DNA of 64,000 bases from Flavobacteriaceae bacterium (GTDB taxonomy: Bacteria; Bacteroidota; Bacteroidia; Flavobacteriales; Flavobacteriaceae), in contig JALSLK010000091.1 in NCBI GenBank assembly GCA_026988355.1, positions 1 to 64,000 of the forward strand, written 5' to 3'. Below are positions 1 to 9,646 of this stretch, piece after piece (within the stretch, counting starts at the first letter, position 1; the number at the start of each line of letters is the position of its first letter). A program made the translations under genes and the position numbers. Below the pieces are notes generated by a model. It saw only the letters and a list, made by a program, of their open reading frames with translations. It did not search any database and was not told the DNA's origin.

Positions 1-170
1 GTCCTCGCAAAATCGCAACGTTTTTTCGTAAAGAGCGCAAAGTAATTTCAGTTAATTACTATGTTGTACTTTTTATGTAACTAAAGCCTTTGCGAACTTA
101 GCATATTTTTCTTTTCCGCCTTTGCGTGAAACAACAAACATCTTTTCAAATAACCGAAAAACTTAAAACA

Positions 171-3100
171 ATGCTCAATAAAAGCATCAAATTCTTAATA
201 GAAAACAAACTCGTAACCGTTTTATTACTCTTCTTATTTATAGGTTGGGGAATAGTTAATGCTCCATTTGATTGGAATTTAGGAAACTTTCCTAGAAACC
301 CTGTTGCAGTAGACGCCATACCTGATATTGGCGAAAACCAACAAATTGTATTTACCAAATGGGCAGGACGCTCTCCTCAAGATATTGAAGATCAAATTAC
401 CTATCCATTAACCACTTCCTTACTCGGAATTCCTGGCGTAAAAACCATTCGTAGTTCTTCTGCATTTGGATTTTCATCCATCTATATTATTTTAGAAGAA
501 GACGTAGAATTTTACTGGAGCAGAAGTCGTATTCTTGAAAAATTAAATTCACTTCCAAAAGGACTTTTACCAAATGGCGTACAACCAAGTTTAGGTCCAG
601 ATGCAACAGGTTTAGGGCAAATATTTTGGTACACCTTAGAGGGTCGAGATAAAGATGGCAATGTAACTGGTGGTTGGGATTTACATGAACTAAGAAGTAT
701 TCAAGATTATTACGTTAAATATGCTTTATCATCGGCAAATGGTGTTTCGGAAGTGGCTAGTATTGGTGGTTTTGTTCAAGAATACCAAGTAGATATAAAT
801 CCAGATATATTAAAAGAATACAAAATTTCGTTACAGCAAGTCGTAAATGCTGTTCGGAAATCCAACAAAGATATTGGTGCAAAAACCATCGAAATAAATC
901 AGGCAGAATATCTAGTTCGTGGTTTGGGATATATCAAATCGGTAGCAGATTTAGAAAATGCCGTAGTAACCGAAACCAGCCTAACTCCTATTTTAGTAAA
1001 AGATGTTGCTAAAGTAAGCTTAGGTCCTGCACAACGTAGAGGAATATTAGATAAAGAAGGTGCCGAAGTAGTTGGTGGAGTTGCCGTTGCTCGTTATGGC
1101 GCGAATCCAATGGAAGTAATTACCAATTTAAAAACAAAAATCAAAGAGATTAGTACAGGTTTACCATCTAAAGTTTTAAAAGATGGACGTACTTCGCAAT
1201 TGACCATTGTTCCTTTTTACGATCGCAGTGAATTAATTCATGAAACATTAGCAACCTTAAACGAAGCACTAACCCTAGAAATACTAATTACCATATTAGT
1301 TATTATAATGATGGTTTTTAATTTGCGTGTATCTGTTCTAATTTCAAGTTTATTACCAGTAGCCGTTTTAATGGTTTTTATTGGCATGAAACTATTTGGT
1401 GTCGATGCAAATATTGTAGCACTATCAGGAATTGCCATTGCCATCGGAACCATGGTAGATGTTGGCGTAATTTTAACCGAAAATATTATCCGCCATATTG
1501 ATGAAGCGAGAAAAAAGAGAGAAGATACAAAAAATAAGAAGCAAGAGATAAAAAATGAAAAATTATCCATTAATAAGATTGTTTATAAAGCAACCAAAGA
1601 AGTCTCTGGAGCAATCTTAACTGCAGTAGCAACAACAATTGTAAGTTTTGTACCTGTTTTTACTATGGTTGGTTCTGAAGGAAAACTATTTAGACCATTA
1701 GCTGCTACAAAAACCATGGCCTTAACAGCTTCGGTTATTGTTGCATTATTTCTAATTCCACCATTTGCTGCATGGATTTTTGCTTGGAAATCTCCAAAGA
1801 AAAAATTAGGTTTTGTTTTAAATATTACATTGGTTATTGTAGGAATTTACGCAATAATTAGCGGTTATTACATTGGATTAATTCTAATTGCTTTTGCAGT
1901 TTCTAGTTTCTTAAAATCTAAAAACATCTTGTCCGATAAAAATACGAATATTGTAAACGTACTTATTTCGGCAATTACGATTGTAGCGCTTTTAAGTGTA
2001 TATTGGCGACCTTTAGGTGTAGATTATTCTATATTTTCTAATGTATTATTTGTTAGCATCATCGCTTTTGGATTACTCGGAGCATTCACTTTATTTCAAA
2101 AATATTATGTAAAAATGCTTACTTGGGCACTTAATAACAAACTTTTATTTTTAAGTATTCCTACATTAATTATTGTATTAGGATTTAATATTTGGAGTAG
2201 AACTGGTAAAGAATTTATGCCTTCCTTAAACGAAGGCTCCTTTCTATTGATGCCAACATCTTTACCACATGCTGGTGTGGCAGAAAATAAACGTGTGCTA
2301 CAACAATTAGACATTGCAGTTTCTACAATTCCTGAAATTAAAACAGTCGTTGGAAAATCGGGACGTGTTGAAAGTGCATTAGATCCTGCACCTCTATCTA
2401 TGTACGAAAATGTAATTATTTACAAACCTGAATATAAATTAGATAGAAACGGAAAACGCTTAAAGTTTAAAGTAAATGAAGAAGGTCTTTTTGAAATAAG
2501 AGAGAATACGAAAATCGGAAAACAGAAGGCTATTAAAAATGGAACTAAAATTGCTACCAAAGATTTAATTTTAGATGAAGATGGTACATACTACAGAAAT
2601 TGGCGTGAAAAAATTAAGAGTACAGATGATATTTGGAAAGAAATTGTACGTGTTACCAAATTGCCTGGTGTTACTTCTGCACCAAAATTACAACCTATTG
2701 AAACACGTTTGGTAATGCTTCAAACAGGTATGCGTGCCCCAATGGGAATTAAAGTTAAAGGACAAAATTTAAAAGAAATTGAAGCCTTTGGTTTAGAACT
2801 TGAAAAAATATTAAAACAAGTAAAAGGTGTTAAAAAAGAAGCAGTTTTTGCAGATAGAATTGTCGGAAAACCTTATTTACTAATTGATATTAACAGAGAA
2901 AAAATAGCGCGTTATGGTTTGACTATTGAAGATGTACAATCTATTTTAGAAGTTTCAATAGGCGGAAAATTACTCACACAAACGGTTGAAGGCAGAGAAC
3001 GTTATGGCGTTCGTGTACGATATCCTAGAGAACTACGTGGCAGTCCTACGGATTTAGAAAAAATATACGTACCAATAAAAAATGGAAATCCAATCTTACT

Positions 3101-3908
3101 AAAAGAATTGGTAACAATTAGATACGAACAAGGGCCACAAATGATAAAAAGCGAAGATACTTTTTTAATTGGTTATGTATTGTTCGACAAATTGGATGGC
3201 GAAGCTGAAGTTAATGTGGTAGAAAGAGCACAAAAAGCAATTCAAGGTACTATAGATAGAGGCGAGTTGGTAATTCCAAAAGGAATAAATTACCAATTTA
3301 CTGGAACATACGAAAACCAGATTAGAGCCGAAAAGACTTTGGCTGTTGTAGTTCCATTAGCTTTACTTATCATTTTCTTAATCTTGTATTTTCAATTTAA
3401 ATCCATTGCAACTTCTCTAATGGTTTTTACAGGAATTGCAGTTGCCTTTGCTGGCGGTTTTATCATGATAGGTTTATACAGTACAGACTGGTTTTTAAAT
3501 ATTAATTTGTTCGGTTTAAATATTAGAGATGTTTTTCAGATAAAAACCATTAATTTAAGTGTTGCCGTTTGGGTTGGATTTATCGCCTTGTTCGGTATTG
3601 CTACGGATGATGGTGTTGTAATGGCAACTTACTTAACTCAAATATTCGATAGAGAAAAACCTACAACCAAAGAAACAATTAGAGCTTCGGTAATTGAAGC
3701 TGGACAAAAACGGATTCGACCATGCTTAATGACAACTGCAACTACCATTTTGGCGTTATTGCCTGTTTTAACAAGTACTGGTCGTGGTAGCGATATCATG
3801 ATTCCGATGGCAATTCCAAGTTTTGGAGGCATGTTGGTTGCATTAATTACGTTGTTTGTAGTACCTGTTTTGTATAGTTGGAGTAAAGAAATTAAAGTGA
3901 AATCATAG
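171..3908 (+). CDS. cusA: CusA/CzcA-family heavy-metal efflux RND transporter, inner-membrane pump
   Basis: RND-family sequence (AVDAIPDIGENQQIVFTKWAGRSPQDIEDQITYPLTTSLLG; GIATDDGVVMATYL). The ORF track start at 126 is a GTG inside repeat-like sequence; ATG at 171 (MLNKSIKFLIENKLVT) is the more likely start. Confidence 0.93.
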   Translation: MLNKSIKFLIENKLVTVLLLFLFIGWGIVNAPFDWNLGNFPRNPVAVDAIPDIGENQQIVFTKWAGRSPQDIEDQITYPLTTSLLGIPGVKTIRSSSAFGFSSIYIILEEDVEFYWSRSRILEKLNSLPKGLLPNGVQPSLGPDATGLGQIFWYTLEGRDKDGNVTGGWDLHELRSIQDYYVKYALSSANGVSEVASIGGFVQEYQVDINPDILKEYKISLQQVVNAVRKSNKDIGAKTIEINQAEYLVRGLGYIKSVADLENAVVTETSLTPILVKDVAKVSLGPAQRRGILDKEGAEVVGGVAVARYGANPMEVITNLKTKIKEISTGLPSKVLKDGRTSQLTIVPFYDRSELIHETLATLNEALTLEILITILVIIMMVFNLRVSVLISSLLPVAVLMVFIGMKLFGVDANIVALSGIAIAIGTMVDVGVILTENIIRHIDEARKKREDTKNKKQEIKNEKLSINKIVYKATKEVSGAILTAVATTIVSFVPVFTMVGSEGKLFRPLAATKTMALTASVIVALFLIPPFAAWIFAWKSPKKKLGFVLNITLVIVGIYAIISGYYIGLILIAFAVSSFLKSKNILSDKNTNIVNVLISAITIVALLSVYWRPLGVDYSIFSNVLFVSIIAFGLLGAFTLFQKYYVKMLTWALNNKLLFLSIPTLIIVLGFNIWSRTGKEFMPSLNEGSFLLMPTSLPHAGVAENKRVLQQLDIAVSTIPEIKTVVGKSGRVESALDPAPLSMYENVIIYKPEYKLDRNGKRLKFKVNEEGLFEIRENTKIGKQKAIKNGTKIATKDLILDEDGTYYRNWREKIKSTDDIWKEIVRVTKLPGVTSAPKLQPIETRLVMLQTGMRAPMGIKVKGQNLKEIEAFGLELEKILKQVKGVKKEAVFADRIVGKPYLLIDINREKIARYGLTIEDVQSILEVSIGGKLLTQTVEGRERYGVRVRYPRELRGSPTDLEKIYVPIKNGNPILLKELVTIRYEQGPQMIKSEDTFLIGYVLFDKLDGEAEVNVVERAQKAIQGTIDRGELVIPKGINYQFTGTYENQIRAEKTLAVVVPLALLIIFLILYFQFKSIATSLMVFTGIAVAFAGGFIMIGLYSTDWFLNINLFGLNIRDVFQIKTINLSVAVWVGFIALFGIATDDGVVMATYLTQIFDREKPTTKETIRASVIEAGQKRIRPCLMTTATTILALLPVLTSTGRGSDIMIPMAIPSFGGMLVALITLFVVPVLYSWSKEIKVKS

Positions 3909-3990
3909 CGTCCTTTGCGTAAATCGTTACGTTCCTTGCGGTTAAATTAACCGCAAAGTTCGCTAAGGTTTCGCAAGGTTTGCAAAGAAA
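3903..3990. repeat. GCAAAG-rich degenerate intergenic repeat
   Basis: CCTTTGCGTAAATCG...TTGCGGTTAAATTAACCGCAA...AGTTCGCTAAGGTTTCGCAAGGTTTGCAAAG; palindrome at 3936-3956. Similar words at 1-125. Confidence 0.7.
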
Positions 3991-3997
3991 TATAAAT

Positions 3998-5206
3998 ATG
4001 AAGAAAATAATAACAATAATAACAGTTTTAGTTGGGTTTAGTTCCTTTTCTCAAAGTATGGATGAATATTTAGAAATCGCAAGAGCAAACAATTCCAATC
4101 TCAAGGTAAAAACCTTAGACTACGAATTAGCAAAAGAGAAAGTAAATGAAGTTGGAAATTACGAAAACACCAATTTATCCTTAGGTGTATTTGCACTAAC
4201 ACCAGAAACACGCGTTGGTTCGCAATTGTTTAAACTTGGAGCGAGTCAAAAACTACCTTGGTTTGGTGAGTTTAATGCGAAAAAGAATGTCCTAAAAGCA
4301 AAAGCCGAAATAAAACAATACAATATTGCTTTATCAGAAATAGATTTAGACTTTAAAGTAAAAAAAGCCTACTACGAAATATACAAACAATTGGCAATTA
4401 CCAATATTTTAAAAGACAATAAACTAATTCTAAAAACCTATGAAAATATGGCGTTAGCAGCTTTGGCTAATAATAGAGCAACCATGAGTGATGTACTTCG
4501 TATTCGAGTACAAAAAAATGAACTACACAGTAAAATATTTCAGAATATTAATAGCATTGATGTACTGAGTAAAAATTTTAACAAACTATTACAACGCAAA
4601 AAGAACATACCATTAAACATCAAAGACAGTCTAAATGTATTAGATATTTTAATGCATAAGTCAACGATAAACAACCATCCATCTATTACAAAAATAGAAG
4701 AAATGAATGCGGTTTACGAAGCACAAGAAAAACAGATTGATATTGATAAAAAACCAAAAATTGCCGTTGGACTAGATTATATTTTAGTAGACAAACGAAA
4801 CGATTTCAATATTAGTCAAAATGGAAAAGATATTTTAATGCCTAAAATTTCCTTGGCAATTCCAATTTTCAATAAAAAATACAAATCGCAATACAAACAA
4901 ATAAAAATACAACAAAACATCTTAGAAGATGAAATAGAACATCAAAAAAACACATTAGAAATAGCTGTTGACAATGCTATATTAGAATTTGATAATGCTG
5001 TGTTAACTGTTGTAGCAGCACAAAAAAATAAAACAGAGATTCAACGAGCAATCAATGTAGATTTAAAAGCTTATGAAACAGGAATTTTAGATTACGATAA
5101 AATATTACGATTACAATTACAAAAAATCCGCTTTGAATTAATGGAAATTGAAGCAATTAAAAAAGCATTTATTGCTAAAGCTAAAGTGACATATTTAACG
5201 GATTAA
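3998..5206 (+). CDS. TolC/CusC-family outer-membrane efflux protein
   Basis: Signal peptide MKKIITIITVLVGFSSFSQ and TolC-like coiled-coil sequence between RND and P-type ATPase genes. The TTG at 3980 lies in the repeat; ATG at 3998 preferred. Confidence 0.88.
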   Translation: MKKIITIITVLVGFSSFSQSMDEYLEIARANNSNLKVKTLDYELAKEKVNEVGNYENTNLSLGVFALTPETRVGSQLFKLGASQKLPWFGEFNAKKNVLKAKAEIKQYNIALSEIDLDFKVKKAYYEIYKQLAITNILKDNKLILKTYENMALAALANNRATMSDVLRIRVQKNELHSKIFQNINSIDVLSKNFNKLLQRKKNIPLNIKDSLNVLDILMHKSTINNHPSITKIEEMNAVYEAQEKQIDIDKKPKIAVGLDYILVDKRNDFNISQNGKDILMPKISLAIPIFNKKYKSQYKQIKIQQNILEDEIEHQKNTLEIAVDNAILEFDNAVLTVVAAQKNKTEIQRAINVDLKAYETGILDYDKILRLQLQKIRFELMEIEAIKKAFIAKAKVTYLTD

Positions 5207-5251
5207 TTATAAACAACCATTTTAAATTTCTTCCTTTTTGGAAGACAACAA

Positions 5252-7759
5252 ATGGACAAACATTACATTATGAAACACACTTATAAAATAACAGGAATGA
5301 CATGCAATGGTTGTAAAGCCAATGTAGAATCTGTACTTGGCAATGTAAAAGAAATTACCAAAGTTCAAGCCGATTTAAAAAAAGGAGAAGTTACTTTAAA
5401 CATGACTTCGCATATATCTATAGAAAATTTACAAGAAATTTTACTAAAAGGAGGTTTACATTATACGATTTCGGACCAAACTTCAAATCAAACAAAACTA
5501 ACAAATATTGATAAACCGAAAGTTGATGGTAATGGCATTTTTTATTGTCCAATGCATTGCGAAGAAGAAAAGACATATACAGCACAAGTTGGTTGCCCTG
5601 TTTGCGGAATGGATTTGGTAGAACAACCAAAATTACAAGTTGCAACGCAATATACTTGTCCGATGCATCCAGAAATCATCAAAGACGAAATGGGTTCTTG
5701 TCCTATTTGTGGTATGGATTTAGTACCATTAAAACCTACAGAAAGTGAAGAAGATAAAACCTATCAAAAACTCCTGAAAAAGTTTAAAATAGCCGTTGCT
5801 TTTACCATTCCAATTTTCATCATTGCAATGGGCGAATTAATTCCTGGCAATCCGTTAGCGAAAATATTTAGCCAAATAACGTGGAATTGGATTCAATTTA
5901 CACTCTCTCTACCTGTGGTGTTTTACGCTACTTGGATGTTCTTTGAACGTGCGTACAAATCTATAAAAACGTGGAATTTAAATATGTTTACCTTAATTGG
6001 TATTGGCGCAGGAATTGCTTTTCTATTTAGTGTTTTCGCCTTGCTTTTTCCTAATGTTTTTCCATCGGATTTTAAAACGTCAAGCGGAACTGTTTTTGTG
6101 TATTTTGAAGCCGTTACCGTAATATTAACCTTAGTTTTATTAGGGCAATTATTAGAAGCAAAAGCACATAGTCAAACCAGTGGAGCAATAAAAGAACTAC
6201 TTAAACTCGCACCAACCGAAGCTACTTTAGTTACTGCCGAAGGAGATAAGGTAATTGCGATACAAAATATTAAAAAAGGAGATTTACTTCGGGTAAAACC
6301 TGGTGATAAAATTCCAGTAGATGGAAAAATAACCGAAGGTCATAGTAATGTGGACGAATCTATGATTACAGGCGAACCTATACCTGTAGATAAAAATGTT
6401 GATGATAATGTGAGTTCTGGTACGATAAACGGAAATAAATCTTTTATAATGTCTGCCGAAAAAGTAGGTTCTGAAACCTTATTATCACAAATTATTCAAA
6501 TGGTAAATAATGCTAGTAGAAGTCGTGCGCCAATTCAAAAACTAGCAGATAAAATTTCCAAGTATTTTGTACCAATCGTTATCACAATCTCTATAATTAC
6601 ATTTATTGTTTGGAAACTTATTGGACCAGAACCTGCATTGGTTTATGCTTTTGTAAATGCTATTGCTGTATTAATTATTGCTTGTCCATGCGCCTTGGGT
6701 TTAGCCACACCCATGTCCGTTATGGTAGGTGTTGGTAAAGGTGCTCAAAATGGCGTACTCATTAAAAATGCAGAAGCTTTAGAAAACCTCAACAAAGTAG
6801 ATGTACTAATAACAGACAAAACTGGTACGATTACCGAAGGAAAACCATCCGTAGAAAAAATTGTACCTGCTTCCGATACATCGAATGATGATTTATTAAT
6901 GTACATCGCAACTCTAAACCAATATAGCGAACATCCTCTAGCTGAAGCAATCGTAAATTACGGAAAAGAAAAAGGTATAAAAATTAAAAATGCAACTAAT
7001 TTTGAAGCAATTTCTGGAAAAGGAGTTATTGGAACTGTGGATAACCAAAAAATTGCTATTGGCAACAAAAAACTAATGGAACAAATTAATGCAACTGCCT
7101 CCGAAGTAATTGAACAAAATGTGATTACCGAACAAGAACATGGCAAAACCGTATCTTATATTTCTGTAAATGAAACTATAAAAGGTTATGTAACCATTAC
7201 AGATGCCATTAAGGAAACTAGCAAAAAAGCGATTAAACATCTACAAGAAAAAGGCATAAAAGTTATTATGCTTACTGGCGATAATAAACGAACTGCCAAA
7301 TCGGTTGCCAAGCAATTAAATTTAGTAGATTTTCAAGCAGAATGTTTGCCTGAAGATAAATTAAATGTAATTAAAAAATTACAAGCAGAAGGTAAAATTG
7401 TTGCTATGGCTGGCGACGGTATTAACGATGCTCCTGCTCTTGCACAAGCCAATATTGGTATTGCTATGGGAACTGGTACCGATGTCGCCATAGAAAGTAG
7501 TGAAGTTACTTTGGTAAAAGGGGACTTGTTAGGTATTGTAAAAGCAATAAACTTAGGAAAAGGTGTTATGAAAAATATCAAACAAAACCTCTTTTTCGCA
7601 TTTGTGTACAATGTTTTAGGTGTGCCAATTGCTGCTGGTGCATTGTATCCATTTTTCGGATTATTATTATCACCAATGATTGCGGCAGCAGCGATGAGTT
7701 TTAGCTCTGTAAGTGTAATTGCTAATTCGTTACGTTTGCGTAGTGTGGATTTAAAATAA
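5252..7759 (+). CDS. copA: Copper-translocating P-type ATPase (HMA domain, two CPMH...CPxCGMDL heavy-metal-binding domains, CPC motif)
   Basis: GMTCNGC HMA motif; YCPMHCEEE...CPVCGMDL and YTCPMHPEI...[47 protein letters not shown]. Confidence 0.95.
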   Translation: MDKHYIMKHTYKITGMTCNGCKANVESVLGNVKEITKVQADLKKGEVTLNMTSHISIENLQEILLKGGLHYTISDQTSNQTKLTNIDKPKVDGNGIFYCPMHCEEEKTYTAQVGCPVCGMDLVEQPKLQVATQYTCPMHPEIIKDEMGSCPICGMDLVPLKPTESEEDKTYQKLLKKFKIAVAFTIPIFIIAMGELIPGNPLAKIFSQITWNWIQFTLSLPVVFYATWMFFERAYKSIKTWNLNMFTLIGIGAGIAFLFSVFALLFPNVFPSDFKTSSGTVFVYFEAVTVILTLVLLGQLLEAKAHSQTSGAIKELLKLAPTEATLVTAEGDKVIAIQNIKKGDLLRVKPGDKIPVDGKITEGHSNVDESMITGEPIPVDKNVDDNVSSGTINGNKSFIMSAEKVGSETLLSQIIQMVNNASRSRAPIQKLADKISKYFVPIVITISIITFIVWKLIGPEPALVYAFVNAIAVLIIACPCALGLATPMSVMVGVGKGAQNGVLIKNAEALENLNKVDVLITDKTGTITEGKPSVEKIVPASDTSNDDLLMYIATLNQYSEHPLAEAIVNYGKEKGIKIKNATNFEAISGKGVIGTVDNQKIAIGNKKLMEQINATASEVIEQNVITEQEHGKTVSYISVNETIKGYVTITDAIKETSKKAIKHLQEKGIKVIMLTGDNKRTAKSVAKQLNLVDFQAECLPEDKLNVIKKLQAEGKIVAMAGDGINDAPALAQANIGIAMGTGTDVAIESSEVTLVKGDLLGIVKAINLGKGVMKNIKQNLFFAFVYNVLGVPIAAGALYPFFGLLLSPMIAAAAMSFSSVSVIANSLRLRSVDLK

Positions 7760-7885
7760 AAATTTCCCTGTAGATTACACAGATTTTCGCAAACATGATT
7801 ATAAAAAATCTACGGTTATCTGCGAGATCTGAGGAAAAACAGGAGAAAAAATAAAACAAATATTAATAATTAAATAGAAATAAAA

Positions 7886-8287
7886 ATGAAAAAAACAATT
7901 TTAAGTATTGCGATTGCATTAGTAACAATAATTACTACAAATGCACAAAGTAAAGAAAGTAAAACTACCAATGTAACCTTTGGCGTTCGTGGTAACTGTG
8001 GTATGTGTAAAGCAACCATTGAAGGAGCGATAAAAGAACTAAAAGGTGTAACCAAAGTAAATTGGGATGTAGATAATAAAAAAATAGACATCACTTACGA
8101 TGATTTCCAAACAAACTTAATGGAATTACATACCGCAATTGCAAATTCTGGTTACGATACCGATATGTCAAAAGGAAATGATACTGCTTATGAGAACTTG
8201 GCAAGTTGTTGTCAATACGATAGAAAAATGAAAATGAGTTTAAATCCAAAAAAAGAAGATCATAGTCATAGTGGTCATAAACATTAA
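7886..8287 (+). CDS. Periplasmic HMA-domain (heavy-metal-associated) protein with His-rich C-terminus
   Basis: Signal peptide; GNCGMCKATIEGAIKELKGV HMA-like motif; C-terminal HSHSGHKH. Confidence 0.85.
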   Translation: MKKTILSIAIALVTIITTNAQSKESKTTNVTFGVRGNCGMCKATIEGAIKELKGVTKVNWDVDNKKIDITYDDFQTNLMELHTAIANSGYDTDMSKGNDTAYENLASCCQYDRKMKMSLNPKKEDHSHSGHKH

Positions 8288-8423
8288 TTGGAATTTTCAC
8301 AGATTATCTCAGAAATAAATAATATAAAAATTAGTGCAATCTGTGGAAGAAAACAAAAATAAATACAAAACAATTAAAAATGAAATACAAAGTATTCACG
8401 AATTTCTTAAAAATATAAAATTG

Positions 8424-9095
8424 ATGAGTAAAAAAATAATTTATGTATTAGCAATCGCATTATTAATAGTAACTGCGTGTAAAGATGGTAAAAAAAATAA
8501 GCCAGAAACAGACCATTCAAAAATGGAAATGAAAAAAGATCATAACGATGGACACGACCATTCTAAAATGGAGAAGAAAAACAATGATGATCACAATCAC
8601 GATCATTCAAAAATGGAAAACAAAACTTCACACGACTCAAAAACAATCGAGCAAAGTAAAGTTAAAAACCCAGCAACTACACCAATTATAAATGCATATT
8701 TACAAATTAAAAATGGTTTAGTAGCAACCGATAAATCTGCAACTGCAAAAGGAGCGACTGCTTTGTTAACTGCATTTAAAGGGTTTGACATGTCCAAATT
8801 ATCTGGAAATACACATAAAGAGTATATGGAGATTTTAGAAAATGCTAAGGAACAAGCAGAGCATATAGAAAAAAGTCCGATAGATCATCAAAGAGAACAT
8901 TTTGAGGTTTTAAGTACAGATATTACAGATATGATAGCACTTTTAGGAACTGAAAAAACCTTATACCAAGATCATTGTCCGATGGCAAGTAATGGCAAAG
9001 GTGCTAATTGGCTAAGCGAAACTAAAGAAATTAAAAACCCATATTTTGGAAGTAAAATGATGCATTGTGGCTCTGTAAAAAAACAAATAAATTAG
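8424..9095 (+). CDS. DUF3347 domain-containing lipoprotein with His/Met-rich repeat region
   Basis: Lipobox (ALLIVTAC) after ATG 8424; repeated DHSKMExK motifs; C-terminal DHCPMASNGKGANWLSETKEIKNPYFGSKMMHCGSV matches the CusB C-terminus in this window. ORF track start 8334 is an upstream GTG in repeat-like sequence. Confidence 0.85.
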   Translation: MSKKIIYVLAIALLIVTACKDGKKNKPETDHSKMEMKKDHNDGHDHSKMEKKNNDDHNHDHSKMENKTSHDSKTIEQSKVKNPATTPIINAYLQIKNGLVATDKSATAKGATALLTAFKGFDMSKLSGNTHKEYMEILENAKEQAEHIEKSPIDHQREHFEVLSTDITDMIALLGTEKTLYQDHCPMASNGKGANWLSETKEIKNPYFGSKMMHCGSVKKQIN

Positions 9096-9170
9096 TTTAG
9101 TTAGTAGTGATTCAGGGTTTTACTTTAAGTGAAGCCCTGAATATTAACAAAAATAAAATCGTTTATAATT

Positions 9171-9635
9171 ATGAACAAAAGAAAAATTTTAAAAAAAATT
9201 GGACTAATCTTATTGCTGATTTTTATTGTAATACAATTTATACCTACAAATAGAAATCTAAGTACTCAAGTTTTAAAAGACGATTTTATCACAACATTTA
9301 ATCCGCCAAAAAACATTGCAACCAAGTTAAAAATTTCTTGCTACGATTGCCATAGTAATAATACTTATTATCCTTGGTATAACAAAATACAACCTATTGC
9401 TTGGTTTTTAGAAAACCATATTAACGAAGCAAAAAAAGAATTAAATTTTTCTGAATTTGGAAATTATTCTAACAGGCGACAAAAAAGCAAACTAAAATCA
9501 ATTATATCGCAAATTAAAGATAACGAAATGCCTTTAAAATCATATACAATCATGCACAAAGATGCCATAATAACAGATAAAAGAAAAAAGCAAATTATTA
9601 TATGGATAGAGAATTTAAAACACACTATTAAATAA
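9171..9635 (+). CDS. Haem-binding domain-containing protein (single CxxCH)
   Basis: N-terminal TM then KISCYDCHSNNTYYPWYNKIQPIAWFLENHI, typical of the Bacteroidetes haem-binding domain family. Confidence 0.82.
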   Translation: MNKRKILKKIGLILLLIFIVIQFIPTNRNLSTQVLKDDFITTFNPPKNIATKLKISCYDCHSNNTYYPWYNKIQPIAWFLENHINEAKKELNFSEFGNYSNRRQKSKLKSIISQIKDNEMPLKSYTIMHKDAIITDKRKKQIIIWIENLKHTIK

Positions 9636-9646
9636 ACATTTTTATA

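Noticed and set aside
5545-5748. Plus-strand 67-aa ORF inside copA
   Set aside because: Out-of-frame shadow of the CopA metal-binding-domain region.
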